Source of the DNA: a virus
Length of the DNA: 21,252 nucleotides
IMG/VR virus record: IMGVR_UViG_3300025771_004295
Coordinates: 1 to 21,252 of that record
Strand: one strand, 5' to 3'
Shown here: positions 1 through 8,038 of the stretch, in pieces
How the letters are laid out: each line of letters opens with the position of its first letter
Numbering within the stretch: position 1 is the stretch's first letter
Position numbers and translations under genes: made by a program
The notes under the pieces: generated by a model
Database searches by the model: none
The model's input: only the letters and a program-made list of their open reading frames with translations
What the model was told of the DNA's origin: nothing

Positions 1-1
1 A

Positions 2-1498
2 TATAATTCTACAAAAGGTGCGTGGAAAACTACCGCTGCTTCCGGCGGAGCCGGGGGAGGCGGCGCTTCGGTGACTGTATCAGAAACAGCACCTACTAGT
101 CCGAGTGAAGGCGATCTTTGGTTTGATCCGAGCGTACTCAAAACATTTGTATATTATAATGACGGCACTGCAAATCAGTGGGTACAAAGCAATCCTACAG
201 GTAGTGGAGGCGGCGCGTCTGGAGGTGCATCTGTAACTGTATCAGAAACAGCACCTACTAGTCCTTCTGCAGGAGACCTGTGGTGGAGCTCTTCCGAAGC
301 AGTTATGTATATTTATTATACGGATACTGACTCAAGTCAGTGGGTTAGTACAAGTGTTCCTGGAGCTGACGGAGCTGACGGAGCTGACGGATCCGCACAG
401 TCTTATACAAACCTCGCTGCATTTCCTTCTACTGGAAATACTCTTGGAGACCTAGCTGTAGCTCAAGATACAAAAGCACTTTATATGTGGGATGGTACAG
501 AGTGGGATAGAATTTACAATGGCCCAAACGAAGATGTCACATGGACTACAGAACCTCCTGAAAGAATAGATCTAGCTATTGATGGCTCTACTTCGTCTTT
601 TACTGTTGCTGCAACTGATCCTGAAGGATTCGATATTACATATAGTTATGATACTAGCCCCAGCAACCAAACACAGGCAACAATAAGTCAAAGTGCCGGT
701 ACTTTTACTTTTACTCCTTCCACAACTCTTTCGGACGCAGGAGCGTTCACATTTAGATCAAAAGCTAGCGATGGATTAAATGTTAGTGCACGAACATCAA
801 CAATTAGCTTACAATTTTTTGATGGTCCCTATCTAGTAGCAGGCGACGGTACACAAATAATTGGAAGTGGTGGAGGAACCACAGTAACATTAGCCGATAC
901 AGTTTCAGATGCCTTACTGCAAAATGATGCAGGTAGAATAGATAATACAGGAGAACTTATACTCTTTACCGGTATGCCCGCATTTAGTTTTGATCCTACC
1001 TCTAGCGATAGAATACTAGTATATGCTGTGCAATATGATTATTTAGGGGGTGCATCAATTGGTATAAGTGCAGTTGATAATTCTAGTAGAGGTTTACAAG
1101 ATATAGCATACTCTGGAGCAGGTTGGGCGTTCGGAACTAGTAGCGGGTACTATTCAGGGAGCAATTCTTTAACTACAGGTAAATGGTACATTATTGCAAT
1201 ACAACTAGCGACAGGTGCGGGTGCGGGTTTTGATGCAAGAATTTATAATGTTACTGATAATACATGGCTTGATGAAACTACAAGTGGAGGTTCCCAAGGG
1301 TATGGCTTATGTTACTTACCTATAGACGGAACATATGATAATCATATGGCCTTTTTTGGGGCAAATGCGCCTTCCCCAGTAGCAGGATATGTTGCTAGAG
1401 GCACTATGAGCCATAAGGTAGGGGGTGTTGGAGTAATGAATAATAGTGCTCCTATAGATACTCTTATAACACAGTTTAAAAACTTTATATTTACGTAA
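2..1498 (+). CDS. Phage tail fibre/adhesin paralogue 1, 5'-truncated
   Basis: The reading frame is open from base 2, so the gene enters from outside the window; 498 residues are visible. The first residues (YNSTKGAWK) match the end of the N-terminal module of the four downstream genes, so only about 20 residues are probably missing. Next come a Gly-rich linker, two copies of a SETAPTSPS-GDLW module, three Gly-Ala-Asp repeats, and an Ig/cadherin-like domain with DPEG and ASDG motifs near visible residues 180-270. The last 220 or so residues are beta-rich, Gly/Ser/Thr-rich, and not recognisable as LamG. The likely role is a virion fibre or surface-binding protein, inferred from architecture and neighbours. 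A GTG at 71 could look like a start but lies inside the conserved module and has no Shine-Dalgarno site. The stop is followed by AAGGAG, the ribosome site of the next gene. Confidence 0.75.
   Translation, partial: YNSTKGAWKTTAASGGAGGGGASVTVSETAPTSPSEGDLWFDPSVLKTFVYYNDGTANQWVQSNPTGSGGGASGGASVTVSETAPTSPSAGDLWWSSSEAVMYIYYTDTDSSQWVSTSVPGADGADGADGSAQSYTNLAAFPSTGNTLGDLAVAQDTKALYMWDGTEWDRIYNGPNEDVTWTTEPPERIDLAIDGSTSSFTVAATDPEGFDITYSYDTSPSNQTQATISQSAGTFTFTPSTTLSDAGAFTFRSKASDGLNVSARTSTISLQFFDGPYLVAGDGTQIIGSGGGTTVTLADTVSDALLQNDAGRIDNTGELILFTGMPAFSFDPTSSDRILVYAVQYDYLGGASIGISAVDNSSRGLQDIAYSGAGWAFGTSSGYYSGSNSLTTGKWYIIAIQLATGAGAGFDARIYNVTDNTWLDETTSGGSQGYGLCYLPIDGTYDNHMAFFGANAPSPVAGYVARGTMSHKVGGVGVMNNSAPIDTLITQFKNFIFT
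33..76 (+). repeat. 44-bp exact direct repeat, copy A (in gene 1)
   Basis: Identical over 44 bases to 4148-4191 in gene 3. It encodes the Ala-Ser-Gly-Gly-Ala linker and runs into the Ser-Val-Thr that starts the GDLW module. By my count 34 of 44 bases are G or C, which stands out in an AT-rich region. Confidence 0.9.
74..102 (+). repeat. 29-bp repeat within gene 1 (other copy at 236-264)
   Basis: Exact repeat of 29 bases encoding the TVSETAPTSP part of the GDLW module, present twice inside gene 1. The rest of each module has diverged (FDPSV versus WSSSE), so this is an internal duplication with only its core preserved. Confidence 0.88.
362..388 (+). repeat. Tandem 9-bp repeat encoding Gly-Ala-Asp
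   Basis: Three perfect copies of GGAGCTGAC. Similar Gly-Ala-Asp or Asp-Gly-Ala runs occur in gene 3 (about 4327-4372) and in gene 4 (6995-7030, four copies, the last two imperfect). Such collagen-like stretches are common hinge or trimerising linkers in phage fibres. Copy number could change by replication slippage without a frameshift. Confidence 0.85.
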
Positions 1499-1508
1499 GG
1501 AGTAAACA

Positions 1509-4043
1509 ATGGCAGCAATTAATTTTCCAGCAAGTCCTTCAAATGGTGATACTCATCAGGGTTTTGTATACAACTCTACTTTAGGAGTATGGCAAAGTGC
1601 TGCTTCACAGACAGCAGTCACTTCTTTTACAGGACTGTCTGACACTCCTTCAGCTCTCGGAACTGCGGGCCAGATTGCAAAAGTAAATTCTGGTGGTACA
1701 GCTCTTGAGTTTGCGGATCAAAGCGGTGTTACAGTTTACGCAACTATAGACTTGCTTCCAGAAACTGCAAATGCAGGAGATCTTGCATTTGTAACAGCAA
1801 GCAATCGACTATATCTATGGAACGGTAGCGGATGGTATAATATTGCTTTGATCAATACAAATCCAACTATTTCTGGAGCCTCTTCAAGCTATGGTCTTGC
1901 AACTGATGGTACTCCAACTGTAGTTACAATTACTGCTACAGATCCAGAAGGACTTCCAATTACTTATAGTATAGCAAGTGATACTTCGGGAAATACTGCG
2001 ACCGTAACACAAGGCACTGGAGCAAACACAAATGTATTCACAATTACTCCATCTACAAACGATGCAGATGCAGGAACATTCTCACTTACATTCCGAGCTT
2101 CTGACGGTGTGAATATTGCATCCGCAATTTCTGAGTTTACTTTGGCATTTCAGGTACAAAACAGCAACTATACGACTGCATTGATTACATCAGTAGGTAC
2201 TAATAATCAAGTCAATAATACTTTTGTAGATTCAAGTACCAATAGTCATACGATTACTGTAGCTGGAAATGTAACTCAAAATACGTTTAGTCCGTATCGC
2301 CATGGTGGATATAGCATTTACTGTGATGGTGCCAACGTAATGGATTTAGGGTTTTCTACTTTACAACCTGGTGACTGGACATTCGAATGTTGGATGAAAC
2401 TTGATGGGTATACGGGTGATGCTATTGTGCTAGGAAAATATGGTGGGGGAAATCAATTAGAAGCCTTTGGTGTATCAGGTACAACAGGATATATGATGAC
2501 TCATACAAACGTTGGTGTAGAAACTCCAACGTGTAATACTGATTTACGAGATGGAAAATGGCACTATCTTGTTTGGGAGAGATATAATGGTACTTATTAT
2601 TATTGGGCTGATGGATCACTAGAAACTAGTTTTTCTAATTCAGAAACACCCGGTGCAACTGGTAATTGGATAATAGGCGGTGTTGCAAGCAGCCGTTTCA
2701 AAGGAAGCATAAAAGAAGCTCGATTTAGTTTGAGTACTGCAGTGTATAGCGGTAACGCGCCTACTACTCCAACAGAGCCTCAGACTACCTCTAACGCTAC
2801 TGATGCCTTTTTTACAGGTGTAGGCTTAGAGATAAAAGATTACTCGAGTAATAATAGAACCTTTACTGTTCCTAGCACATTTGTGTCAGCACCTACAGCT
2901 CCGTATGATTACATTAAATATTCAGCTGGTACCAACGGCGGGTCAATGTATTTTTCAGATGGCAATGCGTATTTAACCGCTTCGCCCACCGCTCCCGGTA
3001 CTGGCGATTTTTGTTATGAGTGCTGGATAAATGTTTCGCAAGCATCCGACGATGCTATTTTTGATACACGAACCCCCGCTTCCAGCGCAAGCGGTTTTAC
3101 CTTGACTGTTTTGGACCCCTCAACAATTCGGATATATTCAGACAGCGCAGACGTAACGGCGTCTGGGCTGTCTTATTTGAATCAGTGGACTCATTTGTGT
3201 GTTGAAAAAGTTGGATCAACAACAACTCTGTATGTCAATGGAACTTCTTTCGGAACTACAACAGCCTATAGTAATATGTCTGACACAAGTCTCCGCATTG
3301 GAGAGAGTCCGCATTATGGAGCGTTTTCTGGTCACATTGCTGACTTTAGGTACGTAAGAGGAGGATATGTATATAACGGCAACTTCACTCCACCCACAGC
3401 ACCACTAACAGCAATCAGTGGCACTGAGTTATTAATCAACGGTACCAACGCTGGCATTATTGATAAATCACAGTCCGTTAAAACGATCACGTTAAACGGT
3501 GACGTGAAGTCGTCTACAGCTCAGACAAAGTACCTAACGTCGTCAATGGCTTTTGATGGGACAGGGGATTATTTAAATATTTCATCATCTGAGATTCATG
3601 CATTAGGCAGCGGTGATTATACTGTTGAATGTTGGGTATATTTAAATTCAAGTAAAAATCAAGGTATTTGGGATACAAGAACAACAAACACATCTACAAC
3701 TGGCGTTGCTTTGTATGTAACATCTGGCAATGAGTGGAGGATGGTTGTAAATAATTCAACTTTTACTGTGGGTGGTAGTATTACTAATTCAACATGGACT
3801 CATGTTGCTGTTGTTAGAAGTGGATCAACAATAACTGTTTATGTTGCAGGATCTTCAGTCAATACTGCAACATCAAGTATTAATTTAACTGACGAATCAA
3901 TGTTAATTGCGACTCTAAGAGATAATGTGGATACATCCGCTACTTTTAAGTTAGACGGTTATATGTCAGATTTTCGTGTCACCAAAGGCCTCGCTCGATA
4001 CACAGCTAACTTCACTCCACCCACAGCAGCTTTACAAGGATAA
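1509..4043 (+). CDS. Tail fibre/adhesin paralogue 2, Ig-like plus three LamG-like domains
   Basis: 844 residues, starting at ATG behind AAGGAG with six bases between. Layout: shared N-terminal module at 1-30; a LSDTPSALGTAGQIAKVNSG linker near 43-62; the RLYLWNGSGWYNIAL module near 100-114; an Ig/cadherin-like domain near 119-215 with DPEGLPITYSI and RASDG; then three concanavalin/LamG-like jelly-roll repeats near 265-412, 475-625 and 676-830. Each LamG repeat has the family pattern of an FDGTGDYL-type strand, GDYTVECWV, a W-H-AVVR strand and FRV-KG-A-YTANFTPPTAPL. LamG-like folds commonly bind carbohydrate, so receptor or glycan binding is inferred. No signal peptide or membrane segment is seen. 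The C-terminal 20 residues are nearly the same as in genes 3 and 5. It could be a baseplate-associated or decoration protein instead of a distal fibre. Confidence 0.82.
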   Translation: MAAINFPASPSNGDTHQGFVYNSTLGVWQSAASQTAVTSFTGLSDTPSALGTAGQIAKVNSGGTALEFADQSGVTVYATIDLLPETANAGDLAFVTASNRLYLWNGSGWYNIALINTNPTISGASSSYGLATDGTPTVVTITATDPEGLPITYSIASDTSGNTATVTQGTGANTNVFTITPSTNDADAGTFSLTFRASDGVNIASAISEFTLAFQVQNSNYTTALITSVGTNNQVNNTFVDSSTNSHTITVAGNVTQNTFSPYRHGGYSIYCDGANVMDLGFSTLQPGDWTFECWMKLDGYTGDAIVLGKYGGGNQLEAFGVSGTTGYMMTHTNVGVETPTCNTDLRDGKWHYLVWERYNGTYYYWADGSLETSFSNSETPGATGNWIIGGVASSRFKGSIKEARFSLSTAVYSGNAPTTPTEPQTTSNATDAFFTGVGLEIKDYSSNNRTFTVPSTFVSAPTAPYDYIKYSAGTNGGSMYFSDGNAYLTASPTAPGTGDFCYECWINVSQASDDAIFDTRTPASSASGFTLTVLDPSTIRIYSDSADVTASGLSYLNQWTHLCVEKVGSTTTLYVNGTSFGTTTAYSNMSDTSLRIGESPHYGAFSGHIADFRYVRGGYVYNGNFTPPTAPLTAISGTELLINGTNAGIIDKSQSVKTITLNGDVKSSTAQTKYLTSSMAFDGTGDYLNISSSEIHALGSGDYTVECWVYLNSSKNQGIWDTRTTNTSTTGVALYVTSGNEWRMVVNNSTFTVGGSITNSTWTHVAVVRSGSTITVYVAGSSVNTATSSINLTDESMLIATLRDNVDTSATFKLDGYMSDFRVTKGLARYTANFTPPTAALQG
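2219..2251 (+). repeat. 33-bp exact repeat between genes 2 and 3 (other copy 4857-4889)
   Basis: Identical 33-base segment in front of the first LamG-like domain, encoding most of TFVDSSTNSHT. Gene 5 carries a close version near 8650 with two differences in its core. It marks a conserved boundary between the Ig-like domain and the variable LamG block. Confidence 0.85.
3981..4040 (+). repeat. 60-bp gene-end cassette, copy 1 (gene 2)
   Basis: Encodes TKGLARYTANFTPPTAALQG and finishes in AAGGA, which serves as the ribosome site for gene 3. By eye it matches copy 2 at 54 of 60 positions and copy 3 at 55 of 60. Confidence 0.85.
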
Positions 4044-4047
4044 TACT

Positions 4048-6738
4048 ATGGCAGTAATAAATTTTCCCGATAGTCCTTCGGACGGCGATACTCAAGACGT
4101 CGGAGGAATTACATATACTTATAGCTCCAGTAAAGGTTACTGGACAGCCGCTGCTTCCGGCGGAGCCGGGGGAGGCGGCGCTTCGGTGACTACCGATGAT
4201 ACTGCTCCAAGTAGCCCGAGTGATGGAGATCTGTGGTATGATACCCATGATGGAGGTATGTTCGTATACTATGAAGATACTGACTCAGCTCAGTGGGTAG
4301 AAGTAATTGGTTCTGCCGGAGCCGCAGGAGCTGACGGAGCTGACGGAGCTACAGGTCCTGCAGGTGCGGATGGAAGTGCTGCGGTATATGCAACTGTAGA
4401 TGATTTGCCTGGAACTGCGAGCGCAGGAGACCAAGCATTTGTTACAGCAAGTAATCGTCTCTACCTTTGGAATGGTAGTGGATGGTATAATATCGCTTTA
4501 ATCAATACAACGCCCAGTATTAGTGGCGTATCTTCAAGTTATGGATTAGCAATTGATGGTACAGCTACAACAGTCACGATTACTGCTACGGATCCTGAAG
4601 GCCTCCCAATTACTTATAGTATTGCTTCTGATACGTCTGGAAACATTGCAACCGTCACTCAGAATGCAAATGTATTTACGATCACACCTTCAACGAATAC
4701 TGCAAATGCCGGTTCGTTCAGTCTTACATTCCGTGCTTCGGATGGAGTCAATATTGCGACTGCTCCGGCGACTTTTACATTGCAATTTAAAGTTGTAAAT
4801 CAAAAATATACTACTGCATTAATTACATCGGTTGGTACGAATAATGCTACAAATAGTACTTTTGTAGATTCAAGTACCAATAGTCATACTATCACTGCTG
4901 CTGGTAATGCAACACAGACTACGTTTAGTCCTTATCGCCATGGTGGGTATTCTATGAGGACTACAGCGGGCACGAGCTTAAACATACCAGCTTCTACTGA
5001 TAATCAATTTACAGGTGACTTTACTATAGAAGGATGGGTATATTCATTAGACACTGGAGATAAAAGTCTCTATGTACACGGCTCGTATTTTGCTTTTAAT
5101 GTAAATTTTGGGGGAGGTTTTAATATTTATTTAAATTCTGGGGGGGCAACCTTTTCTCCAACAGACATTGTTCCTGCTGCAAATGAGTGGAATCATGTCG
5201 CATTAGTTCGTAGCGGAAGTACTGTATCTGTTTACTTAAATGGAGTAGCATCGGCAACTACTGCAACAAATAGCGCTACTCTTGGGTATAACTCGATAGC
5301 CTATATTGGAGGTCTAGGAACTCAAGCTGCTGGAAGTATAAATGGATATATTACTGATTTTCGCGTTGTAAATGGCAGTGCAGTCTATACTTCTAATTTT
5401 ACCCCTCCGACAGAACGACTCACAGCAATCACCAATACTAGCGTACTAGCTTGCCATTTACCTTACATTGCCGATGGCTCAACAAATAATAAAAATTTAA
5501 CTTCCAGCGGCAACACCAAAACAGAACCATTTTCGCCATACGACTCACAAGAATACTCAGCCGGTAGTCATGGCGGGTCGATGTATTTTGATGGTACTGG
5601 CGATTATTTAAGTATTGCAGATCATGCGGACTTAGACATGGGCAGCTCTGATTTTACAATAGAAGGTTGGTATTATCCAGTTGTAACTCCGGGAGGAAGT
5701 AATGGATTGCTTTCAAAACGAGCAAATAGCAGTGAAGCAAACGGAATTTTAATATATTTTGGAGGCACTAGCACGGGCCAACCCTCCCTTTTAGTTGCAC
5801 AGTCTGGTTCCTGGGCAATCAACACAGCTTCAAGTATAACTTTTAAAACTGGCCAGTGGAATCATTTTGCAATTGTAAGAAATGGAACTAGCTTTAAATT
5901 ATATATAAATGGAAAGGCGGGGGTATCAGTTACTAGTTCTATTACTGTAACTGATAATGGACATCCTTTTATTATAGGTACAATGGGAGCAGATGGCTCT
6001 AACGTCTTAGCTGAAAGTAATATTGCAGATTTTCGTGTAGTAAAAGGAGCGGCAGTTTATACGGCAGACTTCACACCACCCACAGCACCGTTAACAACAA
6101 TCACGAACACGTCTTTGCTAGTGCAAGGAACGAACGCTGGTATTATTGATAAAGCTCAAGCAGTAAAATCAGTCAAGCTTATGGGAGATACTAAATCATC
6201 TACAACTGAGAGTAAATATTTAACTTCATCAATAAAATTTGATGGAAATGATCATATGCTGATGCGGTCGATAGAACTTGGTAGCTCAGACTATACCGTT
6301 GAATGTTGGGCTTGGATCTCTGCACAGGGAGGCACTGCTGGAATATTTTCAAAAGGCTCTCCCGGAGGTTTGTCGAGTATAACTTGGTCATTAGAGTTTA
6401 GTAGTAGTAACAATTATGTTGCTTTGTACATTTACGCGGCTAACTCCGGTGCTTATGTAATTACAGGCTCAACAAATATAATAACCAGTAGTTGGAATCA
6501 TATTGCTGTCACAAGATCGGGCAATGAAACAAAATTATTTGTAAATGGCACGCAAGACGGTTCAACTTATACAGGTAATTACACGGTAGCGGACGGCGGA
6601 GATTTTTATCTTGGAGGCGGATTTTATGCTCCAACCTCAAGAACTATTACAGGTTATATGTCCGATTTCCGAGTAACCAAAGGACTAGCTCGATACACCG
6701 CAAACTTCACACCACCCACAGCAGCTTTAGAAGGATAA
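4048..6738 (+). CDS. Tail fibre/adhesin paralogue 3, Ig-like plus three LamG-like domains
   Basis: 896 residues from the ATG at 4048, chosen because AAGGA sits seven bases upstream and the protein then begins MAVINFPDSPSDG like its paralogues; an in-frame earlier codon at 3976 would overlap gene 2 by 68 bases. Layout: N-terminal module (1-33), a Gly-rich linker (38-45), a TAPSSPSDGDLWYD module (52-65), collagen-like Gly-Ala-Asp repeats (91-110), the RLYLWNGSGWYNIAL module (137-151), an Ig/cadherin-like domain (about 155-248), and LamG-like repeats near 300-450, 510-680 and 728-885. The linker before the third LamG domain (GTNAGIIDKAQAVK) matches genes 2 and 5. Probable receptor- or polysaccharide-binding virion protein. 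Part of its linker DNA is identical to gene 1 over 44 bases, which suggests recent exchange. Confidence 0.82.
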   Translation: MAVINFPDSPSDGDTQDVGGITYTYSSSKGYWTAAASGGAGGGGASVTTDDTAPSSPSDGDLWYDTHDGGMFVYYEDTDSAQWVEVIGSAGAAGADGADGATGPAGADGSAAVYATVDDLPGTASAGDQAFVTASNRLYLWNGSGWYNIALINTTPSISGVSSSYGLAIDGTATTVTITATDPEGLPITYSIASDTSGNIATVTQNANVFTITPSTNTANAGSFSLTFRASDGVNIATAPATFTLQFKVVNQKYTTALITSVGTNNATNSTFVDSSTNSHTITAAGNATQTTFSPYRHGGYSMRTTAGTSLNIPASTDNQFTGDFTIEGWVYSLDTGDKSLYVHGSYFAFNVNFGGGFNIYLNSGGATFSPTDIVPAANEWNHVALVRSGSTVSVYLNGVASATTATNSATLGYNSIAYIGGLGTQAAGSINGYITDFRVVNGSAVYTSNFTPPTERLTAITNTSVLACHLPYIADGSTNNKNLTSSGNTKTEPFSPYDSQEYSAGSHGGSMYFDGTGDYLSIADHADLDMGSSDFTIEGWYYPVVTPGGSNGLLSKRANSSEANGILIYFGGTSTGQPSLLVAQSGSWAINTASSITFKTGQWNHFAIVRNGTSFKLYINGKAGVSVTSSITVTDNGHPFIIGTMGADGSNVLAESNIADFRVVKGAAVYTADFTPPTAPLTTITNTSLLVQGTNAGIIDKAQAVKSVKLMGDTKSSTTESKYLTSSIKFDGNDHMLMRSIELGSSDYTVECWAWISAQGGTAGIFSKGSPGGLSSITWSLEFSSSNNYVALYIYAANSGAYVITGSTNIITSSWNHIAVTRSGNETKLFVNGTQDGSTYTGNYTVADGGDFYLGGGFYAPTSRTITGYMSDFRVTKGLARYTANFTPPTAALEG
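4148..4191 (+). repeat. 44-bp exact direct repeat, copy B (in gene 3)
   Basis: Second copy of the GC-rich linker sequence at 33-76. The flanking codons differ immediately on both sides, so identity is confined to the linker, as expected from a short gene-conversion or recombination tract. Confidence 0.9.
6676..6735 (+). repeat. 60-bp gene-end cassette, copy 2 (gene 3)
   Basis: Same cassette as at 3981-4040 with the same length to the stop codon. Its terminal GAAGGA codons also provide the Shine-Dalgarno of gene 4, with the same seven-base spacing to ATG. Confidence 0.85.
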
Positions 6739-6742
6739 TATT

Positions 6743-8038
6743 ATGGCAACGAACTTTCCAAGCAGTCCCTCAAACGGAGCCACACATACATTTGGCGGTA
6801 CTGTATATACATATAATTCAACAAAAGGTGTGTGGAAGGCTGCTGCTGGAGAAGCTGTTACAATCTCAGATACTCCTCCGAGTAACCCCGGGGGTGGAGA
6901 TTTATGGTTTGATTCCAGTGTAGCAAAAACATATGTTTACTACAATGATGGATCTTCAAATCAATGGGTTCAAATGAATCCTTCGGGCGGCTCAGATGGT
7001 GCTGATGGTGCTGATGGTGCCGACGGAGCTGATGCTAGTATTACAACATATAGTGCAGTTTCTGATTTACCTACGAGTAATAATGTAATAGGAGATTTAG
7101 CTTACATTACTAGTACAGGACAATTTGCAATTGCAAAATCAACAACTGATTGGACTTTATTCAGCAAAGATGGTGCAACTGATTTGCCTTCTGTTACTGG
7201 AGGAGGAAGTTTAGGTACATATACATCAGGCGGCACTACATATAATTATGCAAAATTTACTGCTGATGGAAATTTTGTACTTAATTCATCTATAACTGCA
7301 GATATACTAATTATTGCAGGCGGTGGTGGAGGCGGAGGCACAGGAACAAACGGCGGTGGCGGAGGAGGAGCAGGAGGCCTTGTGTATGCTTCAAATCAAT
7401 CTCTTGCTGCAGGAACTTATTCTGCTATAGTAGGTGACGGAGGAGCAGTAGGATCGAATGGATCAAATTCTACATTTACCGGGCAAACTGATGCGATTGG
7501 TGGTGGTGCCGGTGGAGCTTATGGAACTGCAGGATCATCGGGCGGATCTGGAGGAGGTGGAGGTCGCGACGGATCTCCCTCAGCAGGTGGTGCAGGTACC
7601 GCTGGACAAGGAAATGCTGGCGGCCAAAGCGGAGGAACTGGTTGCTCTTCAGCAGGTGGTGGCGGAGGAGCAGGTGCCGTAGGCTCTAATGGTGGAACAG
7701 ACTGTGGTTCCTACACAGCGGGAATGAGCGATGGAGGTGTAGGAAGTTCTACATATTCTGATTGGCTTCAAGGAGCATCTGCAGGTGAAGAAGTAAATGG
7801 AACTTGGTACATTGCAGGGGGCGGAGGGGGTGCAATAGAAGCTAATGCATCTGCTGGTACATCTTCAGGAGGTTATGGCGGAGGAGGAAATGGCTCAAAC
7901 AATACAAATGGAGAACAAAACGCGACGAATGGACTTGCTAATACAGGAAGCGGCGGCGGTGGAGGCCAATTTCGAAGCAGTGTTCAAGCTGCAGCGGGTG
8001 CTGGAGGTTCTGGCATAATACTATTGAGGTGGACATAA
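6743..8038 (+). CDS. Tail fibre/adhesin paralogue 4 with long glycine-rich C-terminal domain
   Basis: 431 residues, ATG preceded by AAGGA seven bases upstream. It opens with the shared module (MATNFPSSPSNGATH, then VYTYNSTKGVW), followed by ISDTPPSNPGGGDLWFDSSV, which resembles gene 1, four Asp-Gly-Ala repeats (84-98), and a short domain ending near 150. From about 190 to 425 the protein is dominated by runs of glycine with Ala, Ser and Asn (for example IIAGGGGGGG) and ends GGSGIILLRWT. This gly-rich ending with a closing ILLRW strand is a recurring phage fibre-tip type. A polyglycine-II-like adhesin fold, as in the gp38 adhesin of Salmonella phage S16, is an analogy, not shown. Only two cysteines lie in this domain, 20 residues apart. 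No LamG or Ig-like domain is present, unlike genes 2, 3 and 5. Confidence 0.8.
   Translation: MATNFPSSPSNGATHTFGGTVYTYNSTKGVWKAAAGEAVTISDTPPSNPGGGDLWFDSSVAKTYVYYNDGSSNQWVQMNPSGGSDGADGADGADGADASITTYSAVSDLPTSNNVIGDLAYITSTGQFAIAKSTTDWTLFSKDGATDLPSVTGGGSLGTYTSGGTTYNYAKFTADGNFVLNSSITADILIIAGGGGGGGTGTNGGGGGGAGGLVYASNQSLAAGTYSAIVGDGGAVGSNGSNSTFTGQTDAIGGGAGGAYGTAGSSGGSGGGGGRDGSPSAGGAGTAGQGNAGGQSGGTGCSSAGGGGGAGAVGSNGGTDCGSYTAGMSDGGVGSSTYSDWLQGASAGEEVNGTWYIAGGGGGAIEANASAGTSSGGYGGGGNGSNNTNGEQNATNGLANTGSGGGGGQFRSSVQAAAGAGGSGIILLRWT

Noticed and set aside
71-1498. GTG at 71 as the start of gene 1
   Set aside because: The frame is open back to base 2 and encodes the conserved N-terminal module end (YNSTKGAWK) and linker. 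No ribosome site precedes the GTG.
3976-4047. Upstream start of gene 3 at 3976
   Set aside because: It would add 24 residues read out of frame from the conserved end of gene 2. The ATG at 4048 has AAGGA and matches the paralogue N-termini.
8029-8037. GTG start at 8029 for gene 5
   Set aside because: It would add only three residues to the conserved MAINF start and place the ribosome site inside the coding sequence.
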